The translations under genes and the position numbers were made by a program. Below are positions 18,561 to 28,118 of a DNA stretch of 64,000 nucleotides, piece after piece (the stretch's first letter is position 1; every line of letters starts with the position of its first letter). The notes below the pieces were generated by a model. It saw only the letters and a program-made list of their open reading frames with translations. It searched no databases and had not been told where the DNA came from. Source of the stretch: Oricola nitratireducens (GTDB lineage Bacteria; Pseudomonadota; Alphaproteobacteria; Rhizobiales; Rhizobiaceae); NCBI RefSeq assembly GCF_014904745.1, contig NZ_JACZCS010000037.1, positions 17,001-81,000 of the forward strand, in the 5' to 3' direction.

Positions 18561-20008
18561 GTCAGCCGGTCTCCGATCAGGAACTGCAGCGCCTTGTCGA
18601 GCCGGATATGCGGCAGCGACAGCGTCAGTCCCTCGGCGCTGCGTTCGAGTTTCGGCGGGCGGAAGCGCACGAAGCGATGCGCGCCGGCGACTGCGCCATC
18701 TTCAAAGATCGAATCCGGATTGTCCGGCAAGTCACCGGGAAATATGGCAGTTTCGGTTTTTCCGTCGAAGGACTCTCCGTCGATCGTCTCGCCTTTGATC
18801 GGTGTGCCGACGATGACGGGAAGTCGTTCCTTGCCTTCCTGGACGGTCGCCTCGCGCGTGGCGCGTACGGCGGCCAGCGCAAGCGTTTCCGCCCGGGCGC
18901 CGCTGAGCCCGGCCCTTGAAATGGAGCGCTGCACGAGGCGGCGCACGATTGCCTCCATCTTCGGGTGATCCTCGTGGTGAAGGTGATCCGCCTTGGTGGC
19001 GGCGACGAGCACGCGGTCGATGGTGCGTTTCCACAATCCGGTCAGGACGTTGCCGCCGCCGGGGCGAAAGCACGACATGATGTCGCCGAGCGCGCGCTCC
19101 AGGTCACGCACCGCCTCCGGGCCGGCATTCATGGCGTGCATGGCATCGATCAGCACGATCTGGCGGTCGAGCCGGGTGATATGCTGGCGGAAGAACGGCT
19201 TTACGACGAGCGCCTTGTAGGATTCGAAGCGGCGTTCCATCATTGCCTGGAGCGAGCCCGATCCTGGTTTTTCGACACGTTTCGGCAGTGGCGCGAAGGT
19301 AAGCGCGGGCGAGCCGTCGAGTTCGCCCGGCATCAGGAAACGGCCGGGCGGCAGCGTCGACAGGGCCAGGCCGTCTGTGCGGCAGGATTGCAGATAGTCC
19401 TTGTAGGCGTTCGCCAGCTTTTCGGCGAGGACTTCGTCGGCGTCGGAATCCGGGTCGGCGGTGCCGGCAAGAGCGTGATAGTCCGCGGCGAGTTCGGCGC
19501 GGCTGCCTGCGCCCGCGAGTTCCAGGGCCTCCTCGGAGAATTCCTCGTAGGTCTTGCCGAGAAGGGGCAGGTCAAGCAGCCATTCGCCGGGATAATCGAC
19601 GATATCGATGTGCAGGCGCCCGCCGGATACCAGCCGGTTCCAGCCGCTCGCCGATTCGTACTCCACGGTCAGGCGCAATTCGGAAATGGCGCGCGTCGAG
19701 TCCGGCCAGATCCGGTTTTCGACGAGGTCGCGGACATGGTTCTCATAGGCGAAGCGCGGGACGCCGTCGTCGGGTTGCGGTTCGAGAAATGCCCGGGAAA
19801 GACGGTTGGAATGGGCGAGATCGAACAGCGGCAGCCGGCCGCCGTGAATGAGATTGTGGACCAGCGCGGTGATGAAGACGGTCTTGCCGGCGCGCGAAAG
19901 GCCGGTGACGCCGATGCGGACATTCGGCGCGAACAGGCCCGTTGCCCTGTCGGCAATCGTGTCGATGGCGATGAGGGCCTCGTCGCCAAGCGATACCAGT
20001 CTGGTCAA
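18557..20008 (-). CDS. ycjX: YcjX/DUF463 family GTPase-like protein
   Basis: This 483-residue P-loop NTPase has a Walker A motif GLSRAGKT (about residues 35-42), IVDYPGEWLLDLPLL as the switch/Walker B region, and KADH in VLVAATKADH as the guanine-specificity motif. These are standard for YcjX, a dynamin-like GTPase family with an uncertain cellular role. It overlaps ycjF by 4 bases, and a SixA-like gene lies upstream on the same strand with an 88-base gap. Confidence 0.92.
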   Translation of the reverse strand: MTRLVSLGDEALIAIDTIADRATGLFAPNVRIGVTGLSRAGKTVFITALVHNLIHGGRLPLFDLAHSNRLSRAFLEPQPDDGVPRFAYENHVRDLVENRIWPDSTRAISELRLTVEYESASGWNRLVSGGRLHIDIVDYPGEWLLDLPLLGKTYEEFSEEALELAGAGSRAELAADYHALAGTADPDSDADEVLAEKLANAYKDYLQSCRTDGLALSTLPPGRFLMPGELDGSPALTFAPLPKRVEKPGSGSLQAMMERRFESYKALVVKPFFRQHITRLDRQIVLIDAMHAMNAGPEAVRDLERALGDIMSCFRPGGGNVLTGLWKRTIDRVLVAATKADHLHHEDHPKMEAIVRRLVQRSISRAGLSGARAETLALAAVRATREATVQEGKERLPVIVGTPIKGETIDGESFDGKTETAIFPGDLPDNPDSIFEDGAVAGAHRFVRFRPPKLERSAEGLTLSLPHIRLDKALQFLIGDRLT

Positions 20009-20096
20009 TTGTCACTGTCCCCGCGCGCCGCGTTTCGTGCCAGCGATATAGGTATTCGGATGTCCGATTCAAAAAAGCGGTGTGCGCGGCGCGGGT

Positions 20097-20603
20097 TCAG
20101 GCATCGGCCGGCGTCAGATAGGCTTCGAGATATCCAGTGTCAGTCGTGAAGACCGAGGTCGGGCCGTCAAAGCGGATCACGACAAGCCCGGCGGTGCGAA
20201 ATCCCATCTGCAGGGCTTCGAGCGCATCCTCGTCTCCAGCCTTTGCCAGGGCCAGCGCGGCGTCCTCCAGCATCGGATTGTGGCCGACCAGCATGACATC
20301 GCCGTCGAATCCGGTCGCGGCGGCGATTTCGAGATAGCCGGGCGCGTCGGTTGCGTAGAGATTTTGTTCGTAGCTGGTGACATCGTCGAGATTCAGCGAC
20401 TTGTTCAGCGCCTCGAGCGTTTCGACGGCCCGGATCGCGGTAGAGCAGATCACCTTGTCGGGGACGAGCTTCCGCTTGCGCATCAGCTTGCCCATTGCTT
20501 CGGCTTCCTCGACGCCACGCTCGTCGAGCTCGCGGTCAAAATCACGCATTCCGGGCTGCGCCCATGCGGCTTTGCCGTGACGGAACAGGAAAAGGCGGCT
20601 CAA
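20097..20603 (-). CDS. SixA-like histidine phosphatase
   Basis: The 168-residue protein belongs to the histidine phosphatase (phosphoglycerate mutase-like) superfamily. The phosphate-accepting His is in LFRHGKA (R8-H9-G10), and the second catalytic His in VGHNPMLED. In SixA such enzymes dephosphorylate Hpt-type phosphohistidines; here the substrate is not shown. An Hpt protein is encoded 5.5 kb away (14219), which is only suggestive. Confidence 0.88.
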   Translation of the reverse strand: MSRLFLFRHGKAAWAQPGMRDFDRELDERGVEEAEAMGKLMRKRKLVPDKVICSTAIRAVETLEALNKSLNLDDVTSYEQNLYATDAPGYLEIAAATGFDGDVMLVGHNPMLEDAALALAKAGDEDALEALQMGFRTAGLVVIRFDGPTSVFTTDTGYLEAYLTPADA

Positions 20604-20925
20604 TCGGAAACTCCCCCGCTGCGCAAGTCATCATGCGATTAACCCGATGCGCGCGGTATCGCAAATGATACGTTTGTGGAAGAACGGCTGCAATTCGCGC
20701 TTGGGCTCGAAAAGGCCGTGCGAAACGCGCTTTCGGACCGCGAATCTGGCGGATTTTGCACCTTTCCGGAAGGTTTTGCCGCGGTTTTCTTGCTTGCGGT
20801 AGCGTCGCATTTATTGTCGGCATCAAGGGTTTGATCACTTCATTGCGAATTCCCACAAACGGAACTTGCCGCTAGGGCGCGAGGCGATTATAGAGCGGCC
20901 AAAGGCACTATGCTGGAGTGAATCA
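20604..20925. other. Divergent intergenic region sixA-like / dksA
   Basis: About 320 bases separate the SixA-like gene (minus) from dksA (plus). It must contain both promoters. I see no gene, repeat or recognisable operator. Confidence 0.5.
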
Positions 20926-21345
20926 GTGGCATCACACGACGTTCCTACTGACTATGTACCGGCCGAAGACGAGCCCTTCATGAACGAACGGCAGCGCGCT
21001 TACTTCCGTAAAAAGCTACTCGCGTGGAAAAACGACATCCTGCGCGAAGCGCGTGAAACCCTCGATCACATGCAGTCCGACAGCTCCAATCATCCCGATC
21101 TTGCCGATCGCGCGTCGTCGGAAACCGACCGGGCCATCGAGCTCCGGGCCCGCGACCGCCAGCGCAAGCTGATCAACAAGATCGATCTGGCGTTGCAACG
21201 CATCGACGAGGGCACGTATGGCTATTGCGAGGAGACGGGCGAACCGATCGGCGTGAAGCGGCTCGATGCGCGCCCGATCGCGACGCTGTCGCTCGAAGCG
21301 CAGGAGCGGCACGAGCGCCGCGAGAAAGTCTATCGCGACGACTGA
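20926..21345 (+). CDS. dksA: RNA polymerase-binding transcription factor DksA (single-Cys type)
   Basis: The 139-residue protein is DksA, which binds the RNA polymerase secondary channel and works with ppGpp. It has MNERQRAYFRKKLLAWKNDIL, the coiled coil with the DLADRASSETDRA tip, and the C-terminal EAQERHERREKVYRDD. The zinc-finger positions read Cys101-Thr104-Ser122-Ala125, so only one of four cysteines remains; this is known for some alphaproteobacterial DksA proteins. The GTG start at 20926 is chosen because a ggag site lies 8 bases upstream and it gives the family's usual 138-139 residues; an ATG 60 bases earlier would give an atypical extension. Confidence 0.93.
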   Translation: MASHDVPTDYVPAEDEPFMNERQRAYFRKKLLAWKNDILREARETLDHMQSDSSNHPDLADRASSETDRAIELRARDRQRKLINKIDLALQRIDEGTYGYCEETGEPIGVKRLDARPIATLSLEAQERHERREKVYRDD

Positions 21346-21352
21346 TCAACGA

Positions 21353-21385
21353 AAACGGCCCGCCTGAGAGCGGGCCGTTTCATTT
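21353..21385. terminator. Rho-independent terminator between dksA and the FliO-domain gene
   Basis: An 11-bp perfect stem (aaacggcccgc / gcgggccgttt) with a ctgaga loop starts 8 bases after the dksA stop. It ends in a short T-run on the plus strand and an A-rich flank, so it may act in both directions between the convergent genes. Confidence 0.85.
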
Positions 21386-21399
21386 CCGGCGATCACGGA

Positions 21400-22422
21400 T
21401 CATTTCCTGCTGGTGAGTTCGGCCAGCAGCTTCTGCATTTCGTCTTCGAGCGAAGCATCCGCGGCCGGTTTTTCCGAAACCGCGGTGTCGACACGCGGTT
21501 CTGTCCGCGCTTCGTCACTGTGCGACGGCATGCGCTGATCTTCTTCCGCGACAAGTTCCGCCTCGGCTTCGTATACCGGATTTTGAAACGCCGGATGGGT
21601 TGCGAAGGGTACGGCCCTTTCCGGAACCGGAGGCTCGTATTCCGGTTCGTGCGCTGTCTCGGCGCGGGGCTGTACCGGCTCGACCGTTTCGGAGAACTCG
21701 ACGGGCTCGGTCGGCCTGGCGACTTCGGTCTCGACGGTCTCTTCCCTAGTTTCCTTGCGGCGCAGCATGGAAAACGCACCTGCCACGCGTGCCGGTTCGG
21801 CAGCCGGCCGCGTCACCGGAGCGGATGGCTGTTCGGGCGCGGTTGTGTCGTGCTGGGCATAGTCTCCGGGCAATTCGCTCGCCGCGGGTTCGGGCCGGCG
21901 CACGGGCGCTGCGCGCGGCGGCGCCGATTCCGGTGCCGGCTCGGGCATGACGGCCTCGGGGGCCGGCGGTGTAGGTACGGGCGGCGGAACGACGGCGGCT
22001 TTCTCGCGCAGGCGCAGCTCTCTTGCGGGCGCCGGTGCCGGAGCTTCTTGCTGCGCGACCGGCATTTCGGGCGCGGGGGCGGATACTTCTTTTTCAGCCG
22101 GAGCCGAAATTGCCGGAGCCGGCGCTTCCTTGCCGATGTCGCGTTCGATCACGAAGTCATTGTGTCCGCCGATCATGACGAGATGTTCGACATCGTCGCG
22201 GCGTACGAGAACGATCCGCCTGTGGCTGTCGATCGCCGTGGCGTCGACGACGGCGAGGCGGGGCTGGCGACTGCGGCTCCCATGGATGAATACGCCGCCG
22301 GAAACGCGCCGTGTCCAGAACCATAATACCCAGGCAAGAAGGATAACGACGATCGTTCCGATACCGTAGGTCACGTATGTCGCATTTTGTGCGCCGAGGG
22401 CTTCGGTCAACCAGGCATACAT
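21400..22422 (-). CDS. FliO-domain membrane protein with long Pro/Glu-rich tail
   Basis: This 340-residue protein has one membrane segment near the N-terminus (about residues 15-36). A FliO-like soluble domain follows, with RLAVVDATAID and IVLVRRDDVEHLVMIGG. About 200 residues then form a low-complexity tail rich in Pro, Ala and Glu, and the last part is acidic (LEDEMQKLLAELTSRK). FliO is an accessory of the flagellar export gate, but in rhizobia this form stands next to cckA, away from flagellar genes, as here. A flagellar role is therefore not shown; the name describes the domain only. Confidence 0.82.
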   Translation of the reverse strand: MYAWLTEALGAQNATYVTYGIGTIVVILLAWVLWFWTRRVSGGVFIHGSRSRQPRLAVVDATAIDSHRRIVLVRRDDVEHLVMIGGHNDFVIERDIGKEAPAPAISAPAEKEVSAPAPEMPVAQQEAPAPAPARELRLREKAAVVPPPVPTPPAPEAVMPEPAPESAPPRAAPVRRPEPAASELPGDYAQHDTTAPEQPSAPVTRPAAEPARVAGAFSMLRRKETREETVETEVARPTEPVEFSETVEPVQPRAETAHEPEYEPPVPERAVPFATHPAFQNPVYEAEAELVAEEDQRMPSHSDEARTEPRVDTAVSEKPAADASLEDEMQKLLAELTSRK

Positions 22423-22604
22423 TCAAAGCTACTCCATGATGCGGCGTTTTCGCCAAGCCTAACACGCGAAGGTGTTAGCAACGACAGGTCGGAATGACAA
22501 ATTTCCCCGGCAGGGCTTTCGCCCCGTACAGGTTTGTGATTCAAACCAGAAAGAAGCCGCATTGCGGCGATTTGAGGGGAATGGCGTAAGCCGGGAAAAC
22601 TGCA

Positions 22605-25163
22605 ATGGCGGGTGAGTACAGGGCGCTTGGTCACAACAACAACCCTCCGAGCGCGGCGGTCCGGTTGCTTATCCTCGGTGTTGCGTCGCTCGGTGCGGCG
22701 GCTTTCCTGTTCTTCTACCGCGAGAACCTGAACGACACCTTCCTTCTGGTGATGCTCGGCCTGCTTGCGATGGTCGGCGTATTCTATCTGTTCGCCTCTG
22801 CGATCGGTTTCGTCGAATTCGCCCAGGGCGGGCGGGCCGAGGATATCGGGCGCAGCTTTGCCGATGCGATGGCGGACGGGATCTGCATTCTCGATGCGAA
22901 GGGCAGCATCGTCTATTCCAACAAGGCCTATAGCGAGATGACGGGTGCGGCCGCGGCAGAGGACCTGCAGGCGCCGGAGGCCGTCCTGTCGCGCCACGAC
23001 GATGCCGCGAACGCCGTCTACCGGCTTGCCAACAACGTTATCAGGGGTCTCGAGGCGGACGAGGAATTCCGGCTGCAAAACGGCCTCAAGCGCGATGACA
23101 CCGGTCCGCGCTGGTACCGGGCGTCCACCCGGCTCCTGAAAATGCCGGGCAAGGGCGGGCCGCTCAGGGTCTGGCGGCTTGCCGACATCACCGCGGAGCG
23201 CGACGACCAGGAGCAGACCTTTCTCGAATTGCAGAAGGCGATCGATTATCTCGACCAGGCGCCGGTCGGTTTCTATTCGGCCGATAGCGACGGGCGAATC
23301 CAGTATATCAATGCGACCCTGGCCGGCTGGCTCGGCATCGACCTGACCACGTTCCTGCCCGGATCCATCCCGGTGACCGACATCGTTGCGGGCGACGGCA
23401 TGGCGATGATCAACGCCGTCAGGGCGGAAGCGGGAATGGCGCGCACCGCGACCATCGATCTCGAACTGGCCAGGGCCGACGGCGTCAGCCTGCCGGTGCA
23501 ACTGATCCACCGTGTCCAGGCAGACCGCGACGGGCTTATGGGGGCGACGCGCACGATTGTCCTGAACCGCTCGGAGGTGGGCGAATCGGCGGACGACCTG
23601 CGCCGTTCCGAAGTCCGTTTCACGCGGTTCTTCAATTCCACGCCGATGGCGATCGCGGCGCTCGACAAGGACGGGCGGGTGCTGCGTACCAATGCGCCGT
23701 TCCTCAACCTGTTCGGTGGGGTCACCGATCCGGATGCACTGGAAGGCCATATCAAATTCGAGGCGCTGATGCAGGGCGACGCCGTCGAACGATTCCAGAA
23801 GGCCTTTGCGGCGGCGCGCGCCAACCAGGCCAAGATCGAGCCGTTCGACACCGTCCTGAAATCCGGCACGGACGAGCGGCACCTGCGCGTCTTCGTCAAC
23901 GCGGTTGCCGGCCATGGCGGCAGCGCGGAAGGTACCGCCTCGGAGGAGGCGGCGATCGTCTATGCCATGGACACGACCGAGCAAAAGGCGCTGGAAGCCC
24001 AGATGGCGCAGAGCCAGAAGATGCAGGCGGTCGGACAACTTGCCGGCGGCATCGCGCACGACTTCAACAATGTGCTGACGGCGATCATCATGGCCTCCGA
24101 CCTGCTGCTGACCAGCCACAGGCCGTCGGATCCGTCCTTCCCGGACATCATGAACATCAAGCAGAACGCCAACCGGGCGGCTTCGCTGGTACGCCAGTTG
24201 CTGGCCTTCTCGCGCCGCCAGACGCTTCGACCCGAAGTGCTGGCGCTGACCGACGTGCTCGCGGACCTGCGCATGTTGCTGTCGCGGCTTGTCGGCAATT
24301 CGATCCATCTGCAGGTTGAACACGGGCGCGACCTTTGGCCGGTCAAAGCCGATCTGGGGCAGTTCGAACAGGTGATCGTCAACCTCGCCGTCAATGCGCG
24401 CGACGCGATGCCGGACGGCGGCGACCTGACGATTCGTACGCGCAACGTCTCGACCGAGGAATGCAGCGAACTCGGCTATCGCGGTTTCTCGCCCGGCGAC
24501 TACGTGATGATCGAAGTCGAGGATACCGGCACCGGTATCGCGCCGGACGTCCTGGAAAAGATCTTCGAGCCGTTCTTCACCACCAAGGAAGTGGGCAAGG
24601 GTACGGGGCTCGGGCTTTCGATGGTCTATGGCATCGTCAAGCAGACCGGCGGCTTCATCTACGCCGACTCGAATCTCGGCCGGGGAACCGTCTTCCGGAT
24701 CTTTCTGCCGCGGCACATTGCGGCCGAGACCGACGCGCCGGCGGAAAAGCCGCTCGAGCCGGAATCGGAAAAGAAACGTGATCTTTCGGGAACGGCGACC
24801 GTGCTGCTCGTCGAGGACGAGGATGCGGTGCGCATGGGCGGCGTGCGGGCTCTGACGTCGCGCGGCTATACCGTGCACGAAGCATCAAGCGGCGTCGAAG
24901 CGCTTGAAATCATGGAGGAATTGGGCGGGAAGGTCGATATCGTGGTATCAGACGTCGTGATGCCGGAGATGGACGGGCCGACGCTGTTGACGGAACTGCG
25001 CAAGACCCATCCCGACATCAAGTTCATCTTCGTGTCGGGCTACGCCGAGGACGCGTTCTCCAAGAACCTTCCCGAGGACGCCAAGTTCGGGTTCCTGCCC
25101 AAGCCGTTCTCGCTCAAGCAGCTGGCGACGACCGTCAAGGAAATGCTCGAAGACGGCGCCTGA
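22605..25163 (+). CDS. cckA: Cell-cycle hybrid histidine kinase CckA
   Basis: This 852-residue membrane kinase matches CckA, which through ChpT phosphorylates CtrA and CpdR to control the alphaproteobacterial cell cycle. It has two membrane helices (about 18-38 and 44-68) and PAS domains (about 90-190, 205-320 and 345-450). The HisKA box has His485 in [15 protein letters not shown]. The HATPase domain carries [17 protein letters not shown] and GTGLGLS. A C-terminal receiver domain has phospho-acceptor Asp783 in [13 protein letters not shown]. Domain order and length are as expected for Hyphomicrobiales CckA. It is transcribed divergently from the FliO-domain gene. Confidence 0.94.
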   Translation: MAGEYRALGHNNNPPSAAVRLLILGVASLGAAAFLFFYRENLNDTFLLVMLGLLAMVGVFYLFASAIGFVEFAQGGRAEDIGRSFADAMADGICILDAKGSIVYSNKAYSEMTGAAAAEDLQAPEAVLSRHDDAANAVYRLANNVIRGLEADEEFRLQNGLKRDDTGPRWYRASTRLLKMPGKGGPLRVWRLADITAERDDQEQTFLELQKAIDYLDQAPVGFYSADSDGRIQYINATLAGWLGIDLTTFLPGSIPVTDIVAGDGMAMINAVRAEAGMARTATIDLELARADGVSLPVQLIHRVQADRDGLMGATRTIVLNRSEVGESADDLRRSEVRFTRFFNSTPMAIAALDKDGRVLRTNAPFLNLFGGVTDPDALEGHIKFEALMQGDAVERFQKAFAAARANQAKIEPFDTVLKSGTDERHLRVFVNAVAGHGGSAEGTASEEAAIVYAMDTTEQKALEAQMAQSQKMQAVGQLAGGIAHDFNNVLTAIIMASDLLLTSHRPSDPSFPDIMNIKQNANRAASLVRQLLAFSRRQTLRPEVLALTDVLADLRMLLSRLVGNSIHLQVEHGRDLWPVKADLGQFEQVIVNLAVNARDAMPDGGDLTIRTRNVSTEECSELGYRGFSPGDYVMIEVEDTGTGIAPDVLEKIFEPFFTTKEVGKGTGLGLSMVYGIVKQTGGFIYADSNLGRGTVFRIFLPRHIAAETDAPAEKPLEPESEKKRDLSGTATVLLVEDEDAVRMGGVRALTSRGYTVHEASSGVEALEIMEELGGKVDIVVSDVVMPEMDGPTLLTELRKTHPDIKFIFVSGYAEDAFSKNLPEDAKFGFLPKPFSLKQLATTVKEMLEDGA

Positions 25164-25194
25164 CGGGCGCTGAGCAGAAGTGTTGCCGGGAAAG

Positions 25195-25380
25195 TCAGGC
25201 GGCTTCGCGGTGAAATTCCATCAGGTTTCCGGGCTGACGCGCCGCGATCAGCGTGCGCAGTTCGGTTGCGCGCCGTTCCATGCCGTTGGCTTCGGAGATG
25301 CGGCCGGCCCTGCGAAGCAGGCCTGCCTGTTGGTGGATCGCGAATGCGATGTTCTCGAGTTTCTGCGGTTCGACCATCAT
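25195..25380 (-). CDS. Small 61-residue protein, TPR-like helix pair, paralogue A
   Basis: The 61-residue product is largely helical, with the pattern QQAGLLRRAGRISEANGMERRATEL. That spacing (A-x-L-x3-G-x3-EA-x6-A-x-EL) resembles one tetratricopeptide repeat. It aligns without gaps over its first 41 residues to the neighbouring gene at 25496-25681, sharing P5, L8, A12, QA18-19, LL21-22, G26, SEA29-31, GM33-34, RRA36-38 and EL40-41. Both genes also have a similar leader (a purine-rich run followed by acgcc before ATG), which is why ATG 25380 was chosen over an upstream ATG. Function is unknown. Confidence 0.7.
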   Translation of the reverse strand: MMVEPQKLENIAFAIHQQAGLLRRAGRISEANGMERRATELRTLIAARQPGNLMEFHREAA

Positions 25381-25495
25381 GGCGTTTTCTTCTTTTTTGA
25401 CCCGATCCATTCCGGGCTGCCGTGACAGTAAGGCATGCGCTGCTTGCGCGAACCTTGTTGTTTTCCGCGGCGGAAGAACGCGATGGTCGCCGAAA

Positions 25496-25681
25496 TCAGC
25501 GGCGACGCGCCTTCACAGGTATCGGCTGAAGCCGCATGGACGCGTGGCCGACATGGTTGAGTTCGATGGCACGGCGTGCCATTCCGCGCGCTTCGGAAAA
25601 CAATCCCTGGGCCTTCAGAAGCTTGGCCTGCTTGATCATGATCCGGGCAAGATCGAGGAGGAGGTTGGGACGGGTGGACAT
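25496..25681 (-). CDS. Small 61-residue protein, TPR-like helix pair, paralogue B
   Basis: A 61-residue protein starting MSTRPNLLLDLARIM, preceded by a clear ribosome site (aaaggagaaacgcc). The central helix pair (KQAKLLKAQGLFSEARGMARRAIEL) again looks like a single TPR unit; the tail is basic (VKARRR). It is the upstream member of a tandem pair with paralogue A, on the same strand 115 bases apart. Both lie just downstream of, and convergent with, cckA. Conservation of both copies at equal length supports real genes. Function is unknown; a small adaptor role would be a guess. Confidence 0.72.
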   Translation of the reverse strand: MSTRPNLLLDLARIMIKQAKLLKAQGLFSEARGMARRAIELNHVGHASMRLQPIPVKARRR

Positions 25682-25918
25682 GGCGTTTCTCCTTTGCCTG
25701 TCGTCCTGATGCATGTGGCACCTCGGTGCGGGCATCCAATGCGCGTGCCGGTTGACGCAGTGTCAACGCTCCATCTTTGGAACGGTTCCTGCAAGCAACG
25801 CTTTTTCACGTCTGCGTTACGATGCAGCGTCTCACCGACCCTGTTTACGTCGCTTTAAATTATCCGGATCAGCCCGAGCGGTCACGTTAATCTTTCGTAA
25901 GCCGCGTCCGCGCAACGA

Positions 25919-25950
25919 AACGGGGCGCCCCGTCTCCGAGGCGCCCCGTT
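25919..25950. terminator. Strong hairpin, possible terminator of the small gene at 25978-26118
   Basis: An 11-bp perfect stem (aacggggcgcc / ggcgccccgtt) with a 10-base loop lies 28 bases downstream of the stop of the minus-strand small gene. No long T-run follows on either strand, so termination efficiency is uncertain. Confidence 0.6.
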
Positions 25951-25977
25951 CATGTCCGTTGTCGTGTCTCGCTGCGC

Positions 25978-26118
25978 TCAGGCGCGGCGGAACAGGCGTG
26001 CGGCAAAGCTCGCCTTGCGGCGGCGCGAGTGCGGCGCGGCAGCATGGCCGGCGTCTTCGCGGCGCGCGGCAGTATTCAGCATGCCCGTATAGGCAATGAA
26101 GATGCCACGATTGCTCAT
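25978..26118 (-). CDS. Small basic protein of unknown function (46 residues)
   Basis: The frame starting MSNRGIFIAYTGMLN and ending in an Arg/Ala-rich tail (RRRKASFAARLFRRA) gives 46 residues. A gggg-type ribosome site stands 8 bases before the ATG, and a strong hairpin follows the stop. The arginine-rich C-terminus suggests nucleic-acid or membrane-surface binding, but this is inference. It lies among several other tiny genes. No family recognised. Confidence 0.5.
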   Translation of the reverse strand: MSNRGIFIAYTGMLNTAARREDAGHAAAPHSRRRKASFAARLFRRA

Positions 26119-26274
26119 CGTTGTTACCCCGTCATTTTTCTTTTTTGATGCGGCCCGGTACACCTTCCGGTGGTTGGCGACCAGAGCCGTCGGCGCATCC
26201 CTGCCATGCCGTGCGGGCATGTATCGTGTCGCTTCGGGACACACCTTGTCTTGAAAGCGACGCGTTTCGAATTG

Positions 26275-26694
26275 TCAGCCGACCGGAGCCGTGCAGTCGG
26301 GCGGGACGAGGCCGGAGCCTTGGCGGACGCCGTTCCAGGGATAGCGGTCGGGGCCGTTGGTGCCGGTCCAGAACCCGTCGAAACGGGCGCCGTCGCTCGA
26401 AAAGACGAAGGACGCGGATCCGGTGCCGTAAACGTCACTCCACGAGAAAACGAGACGGTCATCGTCCCCGCGCGCGGCCAAAGCGAGCTTTCCCGGCACC
26501 CATCGGCCAGGTGTTTCGATGAAGACGTAGTCGCCGGAAACCGTCTCTCCGGTCACCGTCAGGGTCGTCGCGATCGGCACCCATTCATCGGCGCTGACGG
26601 CGCAACCGACATATTTTCCCTCGAAACGGGAAAGCTCGCCGGCATGGGCGGGGCTGACCGAGGCCAGAGCCAGGCAAATGGTGAACCGGATCAT
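26275..26694 (-). CDS. Secreted protein of unknown function
   Basis: The product is 139 residues when begun at the Met of MIRFTICLALASVSPAHAG, a compact signal peptide with an AHA-G cleavage site. The mature part is beta-rich (FEGKYVGCAVSADEW, GDYVFIETPGRW, FSWSDVYGTGSASFVF) with two cysteines, one near each end (VGCAV, PPDCTA), likely disulfide-bonded in the periplasm. A start 42 bases upstream (26736) is possible but would put charged residues before the signal. No family recognised and no informative neighbour. Confidence 0.65.
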   Translation of the reverse strand: MIRFTICLALASVSPAHAGELSRFEGKYVGCAVSADEWVPIATTLTVTGETVSGDYVFIETPGRWVPGKLALAARGDDDRLVFSWSDVYGTGSASFVFSSDGARFDGFWTGTNGPDRYPWNGVRQGSGLVPPDCTAPVG

Positions 26695-26775
26695 GCGGCA
26701 AAACCTGCCACGTATTGCCCGGCTCGCAAAGATCATCCACGCCCGTCGTCAGCCGGGCGCGCGTACTCCCGCAAA

Positions 26776-26940
26776 TCAGAAGTTGCGGAACTTGCCGCGC
26801 TCGATTTCCTGTATACGGCGCTCGAGATCGTAGATCGAGGCCGAACCGTTCAGATATTCGGTTTCGATCTTTTGGCGCGACTGACCTTGCAGCGCATCAG
26901 CGATGCGTCCGAAGGTCCTGGAAAAGCGGTTCTTGCTCAT
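26776..26940 (-). CDS. DUF3563 family small protein (54 residues)
   Basis: This 54-residue frame begins MSKNRFSRTFGRIADAL and ends ERRIQEIERGKFRNF. The central SIYDLERRIQEIERG block is the DUF3563 signature that I recognise from short alpha- and betaproteobacterial proteins. A strong ribosome site (aaggagaaga) precedes two adjacent ATG codons (26943 and 26940). It stands alone between two secreted-protein genes. Function of the family is unknown. Confidence 0.82.
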   Translation of the reverse strand: MSKNRFSRTFGRIADALQGQSRQKIETEYLNGSASIYDLERRIQEIERGKFRNF

Positions 26941-27154
26941 CATTCTTCTCCTTTGTTTGCAGCCAATATGATGCTGCGCCGCAGCAATTTACAGGCATGC
27001 AAATGCACGGCAGCCATGCAGTTTGCGTATGGCGGCCCGAATTCTTCCCGCGATTGACGACAAGGTCGGCGGATATTTTCATGCTCGCGGTGGTGGCCGT
27101 CGTGTGGTTTTCGCTTTATTCCGTGAGGGTAGTTTGAAACCGGGGGCGGCGGGA

Positions 27155-27493
27155 ATGGCGAGTGGGCGAGGGCGTTTCGCGATATTGGCGATCATAGCCC
27201 TTGTCGTTTTCCCAGCTACCGGGGCAAGCGGTGGCGAACGGTCATGGTGGCTGAACGTCTTCTTTAACGTGAATGGCGAATGGCGCCCCGGTCACGAGAT
27301 CGATGGTTGGGCGGCGCGCAGATACGATACGCGCGAGGAATGCGCCCGGCGCAAGGCCTTTGCCGAGACCGAGTGCCGCAAGGCGCCGCTCGATTATCCC
27401 GCGGTATGGATTTGCTCGCCGGACGGGCCGTTGGAAGAACCGCCTCCACCTTTGCAGGGAACCTATTGCTGGGACGTCCCTTCCGATCGCTAG
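27155..27493 (+). CDS. Short secreted protein of unknown function
   Basis: The 112-residue product begins MASGRGRFAILAI with a hydrophobic signal segment (about 8-24) ending near GASGG. The mature part has four cysteines (EECARRK, TECRKA, WICSPDG, TYCWD), suggesting two disulfides in the periplasm, and a proline run before the last one. An upstream in-frame ATG (27023) would bury the signal, so 27155 is preferred. No family recognised. Confidence 0.6.
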   Translation: MASGRGRFAILAIIALVVFPATGASGGERSWWLNVFFNVNGEWRPGHEIDGWAARRYDTREECARRKAFAETECRKAPLDYPAVWICSPDGPLEEPPPPLQGTYCWDVPSDR

Positions 27494-27648
27494 AGGGAAG
27501 CGGGCGCCTCGCCATTTGCCGACCGAACATCCTTGCGCCAAATCAGCATTGCCTGGGCGCGATCCTGCCCGGGGGGCAAATCATGAACGCGCACCGCTTC
27601 GCGTTCCCGGTATCCGCGTCGTGCTTCACGCGGCAAGAATTTACGCCG

Positions 27649-27867
27649 TCATGCCTTTTTCAGAAACTCGGTGCGCAGCACCAGGCCCTTGATCTTGGCA
27701 ACGCGGCATTCGACTTCATCCGGATTACCGGTCAGGCGGATCCCCTTGACCAGCGTGCCGCGTTTGATGGTCGACGACGTGCCTTTCACCTTCAGGTCCT
27801 TGATCACGGTGACATTGTCGCCGTCGGCAAGGATCGTGCCGTTGGAATCGCGGGTTTCATCGCTCAT
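27649..27867 (-). CDS. PhnA/YjdM-domain protein (alkylphosphonate utilisation family)
   Basis: The 72-residue product corresponds to the C-terminal PhnA domain, with DSNGTILADGDNVTVIKDLKVKG, IKRGTLVKGIRLT and VLRTEFLKK. The N-terminal zinc ribbon of full-length YjdM (about 110 residues) is absent; short versions are common in rhizobia. Despite the historical name, no phosphonate gene lies nearby and the family has no proven catalytic role there. Upstream in-frame ATGs would add a Pro/Arg-rich stretch unlike the family, so 27867 is chosen. Confidence 0.88.
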   Translation of the reverse strand: MSDETRDSNGTILADGDNVTVIKDLKVKGTSSTIKRGTLVKGIRLTGNPDEVECRVAKIKGLVLRTEFLKKA

Positions 27868-28118
27868 GTGATAATTGCCTCTGCTTGTCGTTGCCGCGAG
27901 CCATAACGGGCCGGACAGGGCAGGGAAAGGGCTTCGTGCCGTCCGGCCGCCGAAAATCAGCGGTCCGCATGGCCCCCAAGTCTCGATTGATATAGTTTGG
28001 AAGACGCGGGCCATATGCCAAGCGCATCGTCCGCGGGGTTGTGGTTTGAGGGGACAATTCCGTTCGGGCCTGAAATCGACGCGCCGAGGCGCGCAGATCT
28101 CGGTTAGGGGAGGATAAG

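Noticed and set aside
22407..24878. Open minus-strand frame of 823 codons opposite cckA
   Set aside because: Antisense shadow; CckA motifs are unmistakable on the other strand.
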